From NCBI GenBank assembly GCA_039111635.1, contig JBCAQO010000002.1, positions 930,001 through 994,000 on the forward strand: a stretch of DNA of 64,000 bases, read 5' to 3'. The DNA is from Heterobasidion occidentale. Taxonomy: Eukaryota; Basidiomycota; Agaricomycetes; Russulales; Bondarzewiaceae. Position 1 is the first letter of the stretch. Each line of letters opens with the position of its first letter. The notes under the pieces were generated by a model. The model was not told the origin of the DNA and did not search any database. It saw only the letters and a list, made by a program, of their open reading frames with translations. This document shows positions 1 to 11,395 of the stretch, piece after piece. The position numbers and the translations under genes are program-made.

Positions 1-615
1 TTTGTGCTCGAGTAACTCCATGAACCGAGTTTTCCACTCCTTCGCGGGTACTTGTTTCCATTGTTCCTTGGTCCAAGTCCACGAAGGTCCTACCGGTTCT
101 GAGACAAGATGCGGTTTCGTCCGCTGAGAAATCTTGTTACCGCGTAGTTTTGCTAGCCATGCCTCCCTGGTAGGCTCTTCCCTTGCCTTGGTAAACCCAT
201 ATGGTTGTTGGCAATCTTTGGGGCACCGATCAAAGTGTACTTCACGGCGCCTCCACCCGATGGAGGGGTCGTGGTATTTCAACCAATCCGTTCCTAGGAG
301 CATGTCGTCTTTCCCTAGATTGGTGATGAACATCTGGACGCGTTCAGTGTGAGTTCTCCCTCGTCTATCCTTGACGGTGAGATTCGCGTCTAGGCCTCGT
401 CGAATGAGGCCTGCCTTGTTGATGGTGTCATCGACGTTGCGAACGCGGATGGGGCGGTTTAAAGGGTAGGTGGGGAGATTGTGCTTGTTTACCCACTCTT
501 CGTTTACCAAAATCCCTTCGCATGCTGAGTCGATGGCAGCTCTGGCTCCAGCGCTTCTTCCTCGAGTTGTTAATCGCACATCAAGTCGAATGGGGGTAAT
601 AATGCGACTGTTCAT
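1..615 (-). CDS. pol: Pol of element A, aspartic protease region (partial)
   Basis: This is the N-terminal part of pol, running off the window. The first ATG is at 615, but the frame is open up to the gag stop. It has the retropepsin active-site stretch as DSACEG, a variant of the usual D-S/T-G. The conserved LGTDWL that closes retroviral-type proteases follows. The frame stays open to base 1, where the linker to reverse transcriptase would continue. Gag and pol are in different frames and overlap by a few bases. How pol is expressed (frameshift or reinitiation) cannot be told; no canonical slippery heptamer is visible at the junction. Confidence 0.8.
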   Translation of the reverse strand, partial: MNSRIITPIRLDVRLTTRGRSAGARAAIDSACEGILVNEEWVNKHNLPTYPLNRPIRVRNVDDTINKAGLIRRGLDANLTVKDRRGRTHTERVQMFITNLGKDDMLLGTDWLKYHDPSIGWRRREVHFDRCPKDCQQPYGFTKAREEPTREAWLAKLRGNKISQRTKPHLVSEPVGPSWTWTKEQWKQVPAKEWKTRFMELLEHK

Positions 616-692
616 TGCTCCGATTCGAATATATGACGGGGGATCATACTCGAGTTTCCTCAACCCTCTCTCTTCGGCTGGTGAAGGAGAGG

Positions 693-1913
693 TTAGGAAA
701 AATCCTCTGCCAGATCTATCAGCATCTTCTTCGCCTCGGCCTCCCCTACTTCTTGGAAGAGCGCTCGGACGCCATTAGTATCACCGATGGGTCCGTTTCT
801 TCGTCGTCCGTTAGGCGGTACATAGCGCTCTCCATTGCTCTGGCGTGATCCTCCCCTTCTCGTGGAAGGGTCCTCACGTTCCACCGAATTACCAGGTTGT
901 GGTACCCGACGGTGGTGGCCATGAGAACTCCCCTCCTCCAGTCCTCGATGTAGTCGCGCATCGCTTCCCACCGGGGATTCTTGCTCGTCTTCATCCTCCA
1001 TGTCTGCAGCGCGAGTTCGTCTACCTCCTCCGCCCATCGGCTTGCGCGGATTTCCTCGAGACGGGGGAACGCCTCTACGAGGAGAACGACAGTCAGCTAT
1101 CCCATGCCCTGGTTTTCCGCAATTGTAGCAGGAAAAGGGGGTAGGTCTCTTGCCATCGTATACACGCTTGTTCCGACTGGCGTCTCTTTTGCGAGAGGCA
1201 TCAATATCCATGTCAACCACCTGGTTGTTCATTCTGTGAGGAGCTGTGGTAGAGTTGTAGCGACGAGCTGGTTGGAGGTGGAAGCGATTGAGGAAGTCGC
1301 TTCGGAATGAGGTGGAGTTGGCGAGGATCGCCTTTTGAGTACTTCGGGCTCTTAAGCGTCCATCTATTTCACAGGCAGTGTTGACCCAATCTTGGATCGT
1401 GTCCTTTGGCGGAGTTTCCTTGTCATAGATTTTGTCCATGACCCTTGGATCAAGCCCTCTTTGGAAGTAAGGAACCTGTTCCTTGTCGGTGATGTCGGCG
1501 TCGGCGGCGATAAGGATGAATTGGTTTGAATATTCATCCACCGTCATCTTCCCCTGAGAGAAAGACATGAGGGCGCTTCGGGCTTTGTCCGTAAGGTTTG
1601 TCTCCTTGAACTGGAGCTTAAACCTGTCAAGGAAGTCGTCCCAAGTTCCTACAGTCTTGGGCGGTGTTGCCCCTACTGTCCTCTTTAGGAAACTTTCCGC
1701 CCATACGCCGGCCGTTCCATATCTCATGCATGAGAGGGCGAGGGAAACCTTGTCCGAATCTGTCTTGTATCGGTCTGGTTCTGCTGTAAAAAGGAGGAGG
1801 CAATTCATAATGAATTTCTGCGATTGTGTTCGGTCTCCCTCGAAGTTATCAGGGAGTTTGAGCTTGCCCCTTCCCGATGATACGAGTGGGGGGTCCGTAG
1901 GATTTGTTGACAT
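693..1913 (-). CDS. gag: Gag polyprotein of element A
   Basis: Structural Gag of a Ty3/gypsy element, 406 aa from the first ATG (1913). It contains the retrotransposon gag core, in which an aromatic- and Leu-rich helical region includes the stretch SFSQGKMTVDEYSNQF. A single zinc knuckle of the CX2CX4HX4C type (CYNCGKPGHGIADC) and a basic Arg/Gly-rich tail follow. The same frame is open without an ATG up to base 2297 and encodes an acidic, protein-like stretch that is conserved in B and C, so the true N-terminus may be further upstream with a non-AUG start. It ends at TAA just before pol, which is in a different frame. No internal lesion was seen, unlike element B. Confidence 0.9.
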   Translation of the reverse strand: MSTNPTDPPLVSSGRGKLKLPDNFEGDRTQSQKFIMNCLLLFTAEPDRYKTDSDKVSLALSCMRYGTAGVWAESFLKRTVGATPPKTVGTWDDFLDRFKLQFKETNLTDKARSALMSFSQGKMTVDEYSNQFILIAADADITDKEQVPYFQRGLDPRVMDKIYDKETPPKDTIQDWVNTACEIDGRLRARSTQKAILANSTSFRSDFLNRFHLQPARRYNSTTAPHRMNNQVVDMDIDASRKRDASRNKRVYDGKRPTPFSCYNCGKPGHGIADCRSPRRGVPPSRGNPRKPMGGGGRRTRAADMEDEDEQESPVGSDARLHRGLEEGSSHGHHRRVPQPGNSVEREDPSTRRGGSRQSNGERYVPPNGRRRNGPIGDTNGVRALFQEVGEAEAKKMLIDLAEDFS

Positions 1914-2372
1914 AATGATTCGGGTGTTGATCAGTGTTTGAATATCCGAGGATTCGGACTCGGATGTTCCTTCTTCTTCTTCCGATGTGTCCGGGATTTC
2001 CGGTTCGGGGTTTCTGTACTGGGGTGGCTCTACCCAGTCTTCTGCTATTTCGTCCCAAGCCCACTCAGCTTCTGTTTCGTCTTCTCTTGTGAAGAAGTAT
2101 CGTCCTTCTCGGTACAAGCAGTTATCAAAGTTTGGGGGTGCTGGTCGATTGGTGTCGGAGTAATACCAGCGGTTTTCTCTTTGATGGATAGGACGATTGT
2201 TCTGTCGAAGTTGGTTATGGGTTCGTCTAGTGCCTGGTGGAAATCCTAGGCCTAGGTCTTGCTCCAGGGTGTGTGAAGTAACGCTCTTCGGTGGGGGTCA
2301 ATGCCACCGATGAGGGTTATGAGAAAGAGTGTGGCAGCAAGCAGAGTGTGGTGCAAGGTAGGGGCAAAAGCG

Positions 2373-2382
2373 AGTCTATTCT
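2373..2382 (-). other. Self-primer binding site of element A
   Basis: On the minus strand the ten bases AGAATAGACT lie two bases inside the 5' LTR. They are the exact complement of AGTCTATTCT at the predicted transcript 5' end in the same LTR. No TGG-initiated tRNA-complementary site is present. The arrangement follows Tf1-type self-priming. Confidence 0.7.
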
Positions 2383-2384
2383 AG

Positions 2385-3007
2385 TGTTACGAACTGCTCG
2401 TTCAGTAACCCAAGAGTAACGGGTTCTTCCCTAGGTCGCACAATGGACTGAGTGGCGGGCGAAGTCTCGACTGTATCAGGTGATGATACAGGAGGGAATA
2501 GTGATTGGCTCTAAGAGTCCTGTATGTGTAGATACAGGGGGAACGAAGAGCTTCGTATTCGAAGATACGAATGAACGAAGAGAATAGACTGAAGATCCTC
2601 AGCCTATTCTATGGGCCTTATATACTGTATAGGGTATAGGGTAAGAGTCCGTGTGCTTCTCCAGGTTCCCATCCTAGGAGAGCTGTGGCCGCCGTCTCTC
2701 TCAGCCGGCGCCTACTCTTGTACTTCTCCAGTCGCACTGATCCATCATGGTGCGACGAGGTGCTTACCCGTAAGCCCTAAGCCCATGGCATGTGAATGCC
2801 TCTCTTATCACTTGTGTGAACTCTGTGAGTCTCGTGTCCCTCCAATATAGCCTTTACCGATGTATTGAAGAACCATCGGTCTTGTCGGCTCCTAAGGACA
2901 CGCCGAATACCTTGGTGTACGCTCCGTAGTGGAGCCGCCTAGCATGTGATGCTTGATCCATCGGTTAGACACGGCCGCGAAGGGCCCCAATCGGTCAAGT
3001 CATAACA
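2385..3007 (-). repeat. 5' LTR of element A
   Basis: It is bounded by TGTTA..TAACA ends and is alike over its length to the LTRs at 16986, 28880, 39126, 44533 and 54844. On the minus strand it holds a TATATAA-type box followed about 34 nt later by AGTCTATTCT (plus coordinates 2581-2590), the likely transcript start. Confidence 0.93.
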
Positions 3008-3136
3008 AGGGGTGTCGGTAACGGAGTTCTATGCATAGGGAAGCAACTTGTCGCAAGGTATGTGATCTACTCTCTACTGTGTATGCAGTGCTGCCGCACA
3101 CATAATAGCATCGCACACAGAAACATATGTGCATGA

Positions 3137-3379
3137 CAATGGAAAGAACAATTTCCGAAAGGGACAACCAATGAATTCAATGCCTACTGGTCCAAACTTT
3201 CTTCAGACGAGCTCGCGGTATGTTCTCATTGATTTTATTAGATCTTGAACTTAATATACATCGAAATCTATAGGTATATGACCGTCTTGAGCAAGAACAG
3301 GTGTGTCATAGTATAACTATTGAAACTATATATTAATCCTGTTCAATCCTCCTAGAAAGCGAAGGCCGGGCAGTCGTGA
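3137..3379 (+). CDS. C-terminal exons of an unrecognised protein (fragment)
   Basis: Three in-frame pieces (3137-3217, 3274-3300, 3356-3379) are separated by two introns of about 55 nt with GTATGT/TAG and GTGTGT/TAG ends, all in phase 0. Joined, they give a hydrophilic C-terminus that includes YWSKLSSDELAVYDRLEQEQ and ends KAKAGQS-stop. The family was not recognised. The 5' part is not visible. It begins 130 bp from the LTR of element A, so the gene may have been truncated by rearrangement around that insertion. The exon phasing is the only support. Confidence 0.35.
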
Positions 3380-4829
3380 CGCAGAGCTTGGACTACCTGG
3401 GTCAAGGAGGGGCGACATTGTTAGATGGGATTCAAGGTGGTGAGATCCTTGGTGGTGGGTGTTTTGATGTCATTCGAGGACATTAGATGGCAGGTATGTG
3501 ATAGATCGATAGGGTTAGATTCAAGTAGATATGTTGTTGATGTCGATAGATATTCACCTATGTGATGAGATATGGATAGATATGGCTAAATTTTGAACGC
3601 ACCAGAACTAATTTGAGAATTGACCCAAGTCGATACAGATAGATCCTAGAACATTAGGTTTGATTTGAGCTCGGCTCAGTGCGATACGAGTCGTTCACGT
3701 TTGATCAAAATGAGACTTTTATAACCAGATCTACTCATATATCCTTGTCCGTTCTCGCTCGTTCTGGTTAGATCTCGCAATATCGGGTTTTCACTGGGGC
3801 TCAGCGGCGAGGGTTCGAAAAGGTCACTTGTCACGAGGTTGATCACATTTATCACGGAAATTTCTTGTACAAATCATTCTCTTCGGCTCTGTTTCCGAAT
3901 AACTATTCCTTCTCATTGCCTTTCGAACTCGAGCCGTCCTGGCATACAGCCAATTCCAACCAGACTGAGCAAAGTAACTATCTCGATTTTGTACCGAATT
4001 CATCCATTGGAACTGACCATCAGCTCTGATGAGACCAACTAAGCGTCGAACTCAGCGAAGCATTCGTAAGTGCGCTACTCTGTTCTTTTCCATTGATGTC
4101 AGATGGGTAAGGCGATCTCAGTGGTCGAGGCTGAGGGTGCAGTTGTTGAGGGCAAGGTTTCGAATGTATTCTCGGTGGACCAACTGGAGACTCGGAGGGT
4201 TGTTGATGTCGGAGGAGCAGTGCATCAAGCTGGAGAAGGAGCGAGTTGCACACGAGCCTGGACGAATTAGGGTCGTCGACAAGAGATGGGGAGGTAGGCT
4301 CCATTCGCGGCGGACTTCAAGGACGACCAGTTCGGGATGATCGACGCCCCATGTAAAGCGGCCGCAATAACAGGCGGGTTTTTAATCAGAGTCGGGAAGA
4401 CGCTCAAGGTGCAGTACCACCCGGCTTCACATAGTCTTCACATACCACCCGCCAGCTAGGTTTGACATTGACGCTTATTCGTGTCTGCACGGAAACACGC
4501 GCATACATACAGCCAGGCAACCTCGAAGCCAGCACCTTTTATGGCGCTTTTCCGATAAAAAGGGCCCAGATCACACGATACGAGGGTACAGAGATCGTAC
4601 AAGACAATATCTGTGACTGCCTCCCTCAAGCACGAACTTCACCCCGATTTCGTACAACATCGTGTCCTTCCCTCAACCCTATTCGCTCGGCCCTATTCGC
4701 TGTTGAATGCGTCTTGATGATCTTCTCGGAGAAAAAACAGCTCGTGTAGGACGTCATGGAACAGCTCGGCGCGTCAGAATAATTTGGGCTCAGTGCAGGC
4801 AGCGAATTCGAAGGGGTGCTGAGATGCGG
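3380..4829. other. Gene-poor stretch
   Basis: No convincing gene. AT-rich, with repeated GATAGAT-like words around 3500-3600. A possible 37-nt intron at 4066-4102 precedes an ATG at 4103 whose frame stops after about 55 codons. No family was recognised. Confidence 0.4.
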
Positions 4830-4999
4830 AGGGTCAGAACTAGTCGCCGGTCCAGACGTGCTGATTCTAGACGAGCCTATGTCTGGTGAGCGGCATTCTC
4901 TAGTATCAAAGGATTTATCACTGAATTCTCGGCGTAGGTGTGGATCCTTGTCTGTTTCCAAAGTGGCTAGTGTGCTCCATGCAGTCGTGGACGGCTGAG
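4830..4999 (+). pseudogene. Relic of an ABC transporter nucleotide-binding domain (ABCG-like)
   Basis: A short stretch reads ELVAGPDVLILDEPMSG, which is the Walker B and D-loop region of ABCG-type ATPases. After a possible GTGAGC..TAG intron it continues as SKVASVLHAVVDG in a neighbouring frame, again typical of that region. Everything upstream (Walker A, signature) is unrecognisable and there is at least one single-base indel. A hydrophobic stretch at about 5135-5205 (VLFAFIAGFGVLGVIGVVWF) may be a further remnant. A decayed fragment, not a functional gene. Confidence 0.5.
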
Positions 5000-5720
5000 A
5001 GAATCGATAGATCAGCCTGCGTACGTCCCTCCCAGAATGAATCTGGTGCGTTGTTAGGCAATCGCTTGTGGAAAGAGAATTGAATTTGAGCCCTTCTTAA
5101 CTGTTTGGGTTTAGCAGTAATTACGACTATCGGGATGTTCCCGTGCTATTCGCCTTTATTGCAGGATTCGGAGTACTAGGCGTCATAGGAGTTGTTTGGT
5201 TCAAGGTATGAGAGACGAGATGATGCACCTTCTAAACTTGAGAAATCTCCCTACTGATCCACGTATTCCGTTCCAGTTCGTGTAAATCTTTGCTAGTAAA
5301 GGGCTGCTATCATCCAGGATTTGCAAAACAAGTACAATACCACTGTGACCATGAGTGGCGTGGCGCGTACGAGACGCAAAGCCACCCTTGCGGCACTTCG
5401 TGCCGGGATGATCGTGGTCAACGGCCAATTGCACACGCCGATCACGAGGTGGATGGGCAGAGAAGCGTGGCGAATGTCGGTGGTCAACCGATAGCCCCAA
5501 AGCCACATTGATGACCCCCAAGTCTATAAAGCCTCGCCGTTCTCTCCTCTTTCTGTTCACCACTCTCCCTTCCTCCCCACCACCTCCATTACCCTTGTCC
5601 TCTCTCATGCGCTCCGGTACTTACTGTCCTCTCCAAGGTCTCCTTCATCTGCAAAGGTGCATCGCATTCACGCCGTTCGCCGTTACTTCCACCACTGAAC
5701 CTCGACGCGCTCTAGGTTAT
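5000..5720. other. No recognisable gene
   Basis: Only short open frames, none resembling a known family; the CT-rich part at 5520-5620 encodes low-complexity peptides only. Confidence 0.4.
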
Positions 5721-5721
5721 T

Positions 5722-5855
5722 AGGCACGATCGCCTCAAGCACGACGTCAAGTTCATAGGTACGCGTTGTCGACCACTTTTCTTTGACTGATGCTCAACGA
5801 CGCATTAACAGGCACGATCGCCTTCAAGCACGACAGTAAGTTCAATGGCTACGTT
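5722..5855 (+). repeat. Direct repeat pair of about 40 bp
   Basis: The word GGCACGATCGCCT(T)CAAGCACGAC followed by AAGTTCA and a GGTACG/GGCTACG end occurs at about 5723-5764 and again at about 5811-5852 with small differences. Old local duplication. Confidence 0.5.
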
Positions 5856-5969
5856 GTATCTTCTGGCGACACTGCTCTGGGATCTGTGGCTTTGGTCTGT
5901 GGCATTGGGCTCTATCGTTCTCTGGAGGTGGCTTCGACGTCTGGTTGCTGGTGTGTCTCTTCAACATGT

Positions 5970-6800
5970 CTAGGTTCTGTCTTGCTTGTCTTGCTCTCAC
6001 TGGTAGTTCTCGTCTCTTATTATTATTTGCTGCGCTTTAGTGTCCTTAGCTGTGTTCTGCTCGCTCTTCGCTGTCTTCTCTGGTCGCTCTGTGTTCTCAC
6101 CTCTCTGTGCTCTCTCATAGCTGTGTCTTTTTTCTCCTCGCTCTGGCTTGCTCGCTCTGTTTGACTTGGTCCTCGCTGTCTCCTTCTCTCGCTGTGGCTT
6201 TGCTCCTGGTTTCTGGCTTCTCATCTCAATCTTTGCTCGTTTATCTCAGTCTTGTCTCCTTGCTCGTCAATCTTCTCTGCCCTTTCTGCATGCTCGGCGG
6301 CCCTGGTCTATCCCCGCGACCTTCTCGGTCTCTCTTGCTTCTCTCCCTTTCTTGCTTATTTCTCTTTTCTGGTATATCTGGGCGAGATCCGGTCGCCAGT
6401 TAGGGGGCGCCAGCCCCCGGTGAGTCCTTCATTCCTCTTTCCGCTGTCGCAAATACTGAGTCGCCCACACGTCTTACATTTCCAGGTACGTCTCCACTCG
6501 GCTGTTCATCACTTCTTTCGTCGATGCAACCCTGCTTGCCCCAGTCTGATGTTGTAATGGTTTGACGGTTCCTCTGCTTTCGTCTCTTTTCGCTTGTTCT
6601 CTCATCTTTTTCAATTGTCTCGGCGCTTGTCTTTCACACCCTCTAGCTTGTCTCCCTTTCCCTACTTGTCACCTTCTGCTCGCTCCTCTTGGCCTGCTCG
6701 CTTCGCTTTATATTCTCGTCCTGCTTGTCGTTCTCCCTCCGCTTTTCTTTCTCACTGTGCTTTTCATTCTCATCTCGCTTCCTGCGAATTATCCTGGTCC
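5970..6800 (+). repeat. Long pyrimidine-rich, low-complexity stretch
   Basis: About 0.8 kb in which the plus strand is dominated by C and T with recurring TCTCGCT/CTTGCTC words. All long open frames here are Leu/Ser-rich by-products of that composition and are not called as genes. Confidence 0.6.
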
Positions 6801-7412
6801 CTCTGGCCCTTCACTTGTGGCGACATACTGTCTTGACAACCTATCTTCACAAAGGACGATCCTGCAAGAGATGGGATCGTCAACAAGGAGGTTGGCACTC
6901 TCTGTAATTTGTCCCTTCAGCATGCAGTTTCCACAGCCCCTGACCGCTCCCACGTTTTTTTTCTCTAGTGACATCTGGCCATTGATTCGCCAGTTAATAT
7001 GCCTACGATTCTGATTGAGGCGGAGGGGTTTGAGCAGACGATGGTCTCATTGCCCACTGTGCTATCAACGACTTCTTTGACGATGTATATGATAAGATAA
7101 TTGAACCACTATTGAGTGAACCTTTCCGTACGAACCTGGTGGTTTTCCCTGCATTACACTTTCTTCTGGTGAGATCATAGCTGCTGCCATGTCCCTGGTA
7201 GCTTTGTCTCACAGGAGTATAAGCGGATGTCCACATTAGTTCTGCAATAGTTCGCACCAAATGTCCCACATAGTCCCGTTTATATTGCATTGAAATTTCT
7301 TCTTATCTGAGACTAAGAACACACAGTACAGCATTCCCTGCATCGTACGTCGCTTCGTATATGAGAGCATCCCGATATTCATCCAGATCTATCCCCTTGG
7401 GTCACTTCTTGT
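6801..7412. other. No recognisable gene
   Basis: Spacer between the pyrimidine-rich tract and the 3' end of the F-box gene; no feature supported. Confidence 0.4.
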
Positions 7413-9132
7413 TTATTCGCGCCAACACACAATCGGCACGATGGTTCTGAGCTCATCAAACCACCTCTGCGGCACGCTCCAGTCGAGATCGACTTCTTGG
7501 ATAGGAGACCGCGATGTACTGCGCTGTTCGAGTACGCGGGTCAAGAGATCTCGAGTGGATGTGGGTGAGGATTGGAAGTCATGTAAATGTATGGATTCAA
7601 GGCTGGGGAAAGGCAAGTGCTCGACAAACGAGTCGGCTGGTGTCTGCTCGGCATCTGTCTTCGTATCCATAGCTGCGCAAAACAATGGTAGAATGGATTC
7701 AGTGAGGGAGATGTGCTTCACACCCTGAGCACGTTCGATTGCGCTGCGAAACATCACCAGGTTATGAGGGATGTCTTCAACCAAGGAAAGAATCATAGTT
7801 CCTGGGGTGAGCAAAGCTCCTAAGATGTCCCAATCGAACGTCGGTTGTCGGCCGGGTTCATATTCGAGTGTCAAAGAAAATGGCGCCGTGTCTGTTTTGG
7901 AAGAGTGATGAGAGTGTTGAGGATTACAATGCAGCCATCCAACAACAGAAATCCGGTGTGAGTATTTATGGCGAGTCATCCGAATGGTACGAAGAGGGGG
8001 TGCAAGTCTCGTTTTCCCGCTTTGTCTCTCAAGAACTGGAAGAAGGGAGCGCCTGTATAACCCCTCATTGCAGTCACAATAGAGAGTCATTTTAGAAAGC
8101 GGTGGAAATTCCACAGTTTCGAGGAAGGTCATACAACGTGACCAAGACCCTTTCAATTTCAAACTCGAAAGGTGTGAGAGTACGACTGTCCCTTGTGGTC
8201 GACTAGATGACAAAGCAAGAAGGGAAGGGAGGGAGTTCTGCATGCTAAGCGTCTCAAGATAACACATTTTAGACAATGCATCGAAAAAAGTGTTAGATGA
8301 TGGGATTGAGGAATCCACAGTGTTATTGTGATGCACCTCGAGGCCGGTTAGATTATGAAAGGCTGAGGAGGACCAAGGAATCACTACCCCGGAAAAAAAA
8401 GCGGTGCGCAAGAGGGGGGCATGGCCAGAGAATGGGTCCTGAGGAAGTTCCGTCAAACTTCTGTAAGCCTCCACTGTCAGCTCAATATGTTCCAACATCG
8501 GCGCCGGAGCTTCCATGAACTGCAATTTTGGAAATGTGTTCGCGGGACTACACAGAACGATCACCTTCGTGCGAGGCCAATGCGGCACGATCAAGTTGAT
8601 AGACCTTTCCATACAGGCGCTTTTGAAAACAAGAGATGCCTGTTTCGCGCGCTTCGACATTTCCAAAACCCACCTTTCACCGAGATCAAGAGGGATGTTT
8701 GCCCAAAGCTTCGAGTTTTCAATGGTGGCTTGTCTCCAGTAACAGCAAGCATGCGAGGTCCGGATCCATCCCAGGTAATTTTTTCTTGGGGGATCGATGA
8801 CCATTAGAATAGAAAAGATATGCGCTAGAATCTCCGATGGGAGGCGACGTATAGGAATGAAATGATTGCGCAGCTCATTCATAGCGTGTATTGAAGTGCG
8901 CAGATAGGCTACTTCGTCATCAATGGCCTTGAGAATGCCAGAGTCACCTGCGGGTGCAGTGACACCCAGATTGGAGAGCGCATCAAGTCTCGATTGCAGG
9001 GGAGGGTTCCAGTAGTTGATTGCACTGTGTGGGATGGACCGACGGTCAGATCACCATCGCGATAGTCCAAGATCCACCATATCACGATACTCACTTGGTA
9101 TCGAGAGCAACCTTTGACGCATTGCAAGGCAT
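7413..9132 (-). CDS. F-box domain protein, two exons
   Basis: Predicted substrate-recognition subunit of an SCF ubiquitin ligase. Exon 1 (9132-9095) starts at ATG and exon 2 runs 9024-7413. The 70-nt intron has GTGAGT..CACAG ends and keeps the frame, giving 549 aa. The N-terminus has the helix usual in basidiomycete F-box proteins (LKAIDDEVAYLRTSIHAMNE), followed by the F-box proper, RRLPSEILAHIFSIL, at about residues 68-82. The rest is a long Leu-rich region like degenerate LRRs. The ATG at 8882 is internal: using it would discard the conserved helix. Large families of such genes are usual in Agaricomycetes, so the substrate cannot be guessed. No lesion was seen. Confidence 0.85.
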
Positions 9133-11395
9133 CGCCTGTGTCTCAGAAAGAAGAAATGGCCGAAGAGTCGGACTTGACAATATCATAAAGGCACGGCTGG
9201 GCACGGACTACGCTCAGTCCTACTAGTCGAGGGAGTCACTTGAAACTCGTGACTACCACGTGGCCTTGCCCGTCCTTCTGTCACCGCGTCGCAGATTTAC
9301 CATCACGTTTTACACAAACAATTCTGAAAGCAAGAATTCAACCGTACTGGTGGAAGTGAATCTATCCATTCCTATGAATAGAGCTCCCTATGCAGAGCGA
9401 AGTGGCTCGATACTTCAGATGACGCGAAGGTTGCTTCCGACGTCGATGTCCAATCAGATCGGGCGCCCCCCTGGCGGCGCTGACTTGAACTTGTCCTCCG
9501 AGTCCCATCTTTCCTACACCCCATCTCGCATTTTAGTTTTCACCGCTCAAACACGTCCGTGGCTCCTTGATGACATACATAAATAGTGCTTATGCTTCCA
9601 ACATTTACAATAACAGTGCTCCTTTGAATCTACCAATTCAATCGTCAAACGGCCACTATCGCTGCGAATGTTCCTCCTCAAGCTTCTTGGCTGTCTCTTC
9701 TGGGAATAGAGACACTCAACAGCGATTTATCTGAGGTTGTGTGTGAATGTCACAGTACCTGTCCATCGGTCAAGCCAGCTGTGTCATACGGCACTAGAGC
9801 AATCAGAGACGTTCAGTCAACACGGGATATGTGGTGTAAAGACAGAAGTGGAGACAACAACGCGAGCCACTCCCATGTCGGATGGAATTGCCCCTTCGTA
9901 GCAAGCGGCAAGCGACACGACCACGGCGTATCCATGGAATCTCGGGAGTGCGCTGGGGGACAGCGGAGCTTACGACCTTCAGAGAGAGGAGACGAAGGGA
10001 TCGGACGAAGATGAGAAAGCAAAATTATGATCGCACGACATCCTCATGTCGGCGGACTGTCGGAGGTAAGTACTGGGGCATGCAGATCTACGGTCAGCAT
10101 CCGGTCGCGCTGATAGATGAGGCAATGAAATTGAGCACGGCATCCAGACCCTCTCCTCATGAAGAGCCTGAATGACTTACATCCCGGCTTCACTCATGAA
10201 TGCTCTGTCGACAGCAACAATACTCGGCCGAGCGCGCGGAGCTCTTCCCGCTTCCACTCAAAAAAGCCTCTGTGTCGTACTTCCGAGAGTTCACTGAGCA
10301 CATATGTCGGGTGAGAAGTTGGGGACGTATGAGACAGCATCATGGGCAGCTATAGACGGAACAGACGCAGCCAAGATCAAGTCACATAAGACAAAAAGGG
10401 TGCAGGCCCAAGAGCGCCGACCAACTCGGTCATCCCACTCATAAATCAACCACAGAGCGCGTCCGCTATTCGCACGAAAGCGTGTGGGGGTGAAACAGGC
10501 CCACCGTAAGTCGCACTTCGACGACATCGGACCCTGTATCATTAGTCCCTCGTCGTGACAGTCCACCTACCTAACTCGCCCTGACGCGCTTGATGACCCG
10601 GTGATGCTACGACGATCTTCTGATCCCAAGAGGTGACGAAATGAACGATGGCAAGATGGTGTGCCTTGCTTCCCCTGCGTGTTGTGCGAAGACACCATAA
10701 GCGGCTAGAAGTTTCGATTCCAGAACACGAGAGGGTTGAATAATGCCGTTTGCAATGGAACCATCCTTGATATCAAGTACCCTGATGCGCCTACAGCTTA
10801 TCGACGAACGCGCATAATCTCAATTGCGACGGCCCGTCCCGAATACAAGGAATGGCGCCGAAGAGCGTCCACTGTCAAAGAAAGAAGCTGTGCAGAACAA
10901 GGGAATAAGCGGGTTGTTACGACATGTGTAACCCCGCTCCTCGTGTGGCTTTGCCACAGATGTTATCGACGTCGGATGAACGTCGATAACGACGGACGCA
11001 CCCCAGAAATCCTCCAGATGATCACAGCCTGGACACGTTCTGTCCCACATAATTGATGGAACGAGGCAGAGAATATTACCCGCCTGTCGTTCGAAAAGAG
11101 GACGGGCCCAAGAAGAGAAAGAACTCTGGCGTGGGGCATGCGAGCAATACACCCGCCTCGCTCTTGGTTTGGAACCTAATGCCAACACGCGAGGGAAGTC
11201 ATCACTCAGGCGTTCCTTGAACGAATTTCTCGAGAAGGCGGTGGGCGCTTCCCCAATGGTATATCTGCAGTCGGCGGAGGTGAAAAGTCAACAGTTCACT
11301 CTACCACTGAATCTTACCCACCTCTCCCCTACCGACCACCGCAACGTTGAGCCACTCAACACATTTTCTGGATACCGACATACGCCTGCTTGGTG
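9133..11395. other. Intergenic stretch without a supported gene
   Basis: Several open frames of 60-120 codons occur on both strands but none has recognisable motifs or plausible exon structure. A perfect inverted repeat is at 10962-10990 (listed separately). Confidence 0.4.
10962..10990. repeat. Perfect 11-bp inverted repeat (hairpin)
   Basis: GTTATCGACGT, a 7-nt spacer CGGATGA, then ACGTCGATAAC. No gene context explains it. Confidence 0.6.

Larger units (their letters stand above)
1..3007 (-). mobile_element. Ty3/gypsy chromovirus, family 1, element A (5' part, runs off window)
   Basis: Read on the minus strand this is 5' LTR (2385-3007), primer-binding site, gag, then the start of pol, which is cut by the window edge at base 1. 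It matches elements B and C closely in order and sequence. The 3' LTR lies outside, so no target-site duplication can be tested. Unlike B and C, gag and the visible part of pol have no frameshift or premature stop, so A may be the best preserved copy of the family here. Confidence 0.93.

Noticed and set aside
5790..7014. Several Leu/Ser-rich ORFs as membrane proteins
   Set aside because: They overlap one another in different frames and follow from the pyrimidine-rich composition; no conserved motif or exon pattern.
8909..9127. Separate small minus-strand ORF upstream of the F-box gene
   Set aside because: Its DNA is better explained as the intron and first coding part of the F-box gene, whose conserved N-terminal helix lies there in another frame.
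9260..11188. ORFs of 70-120 codons between the F-box and zinc-finger genes
   Set aside because: No motif, no plausible introns and overlapping alternatives on both strands.
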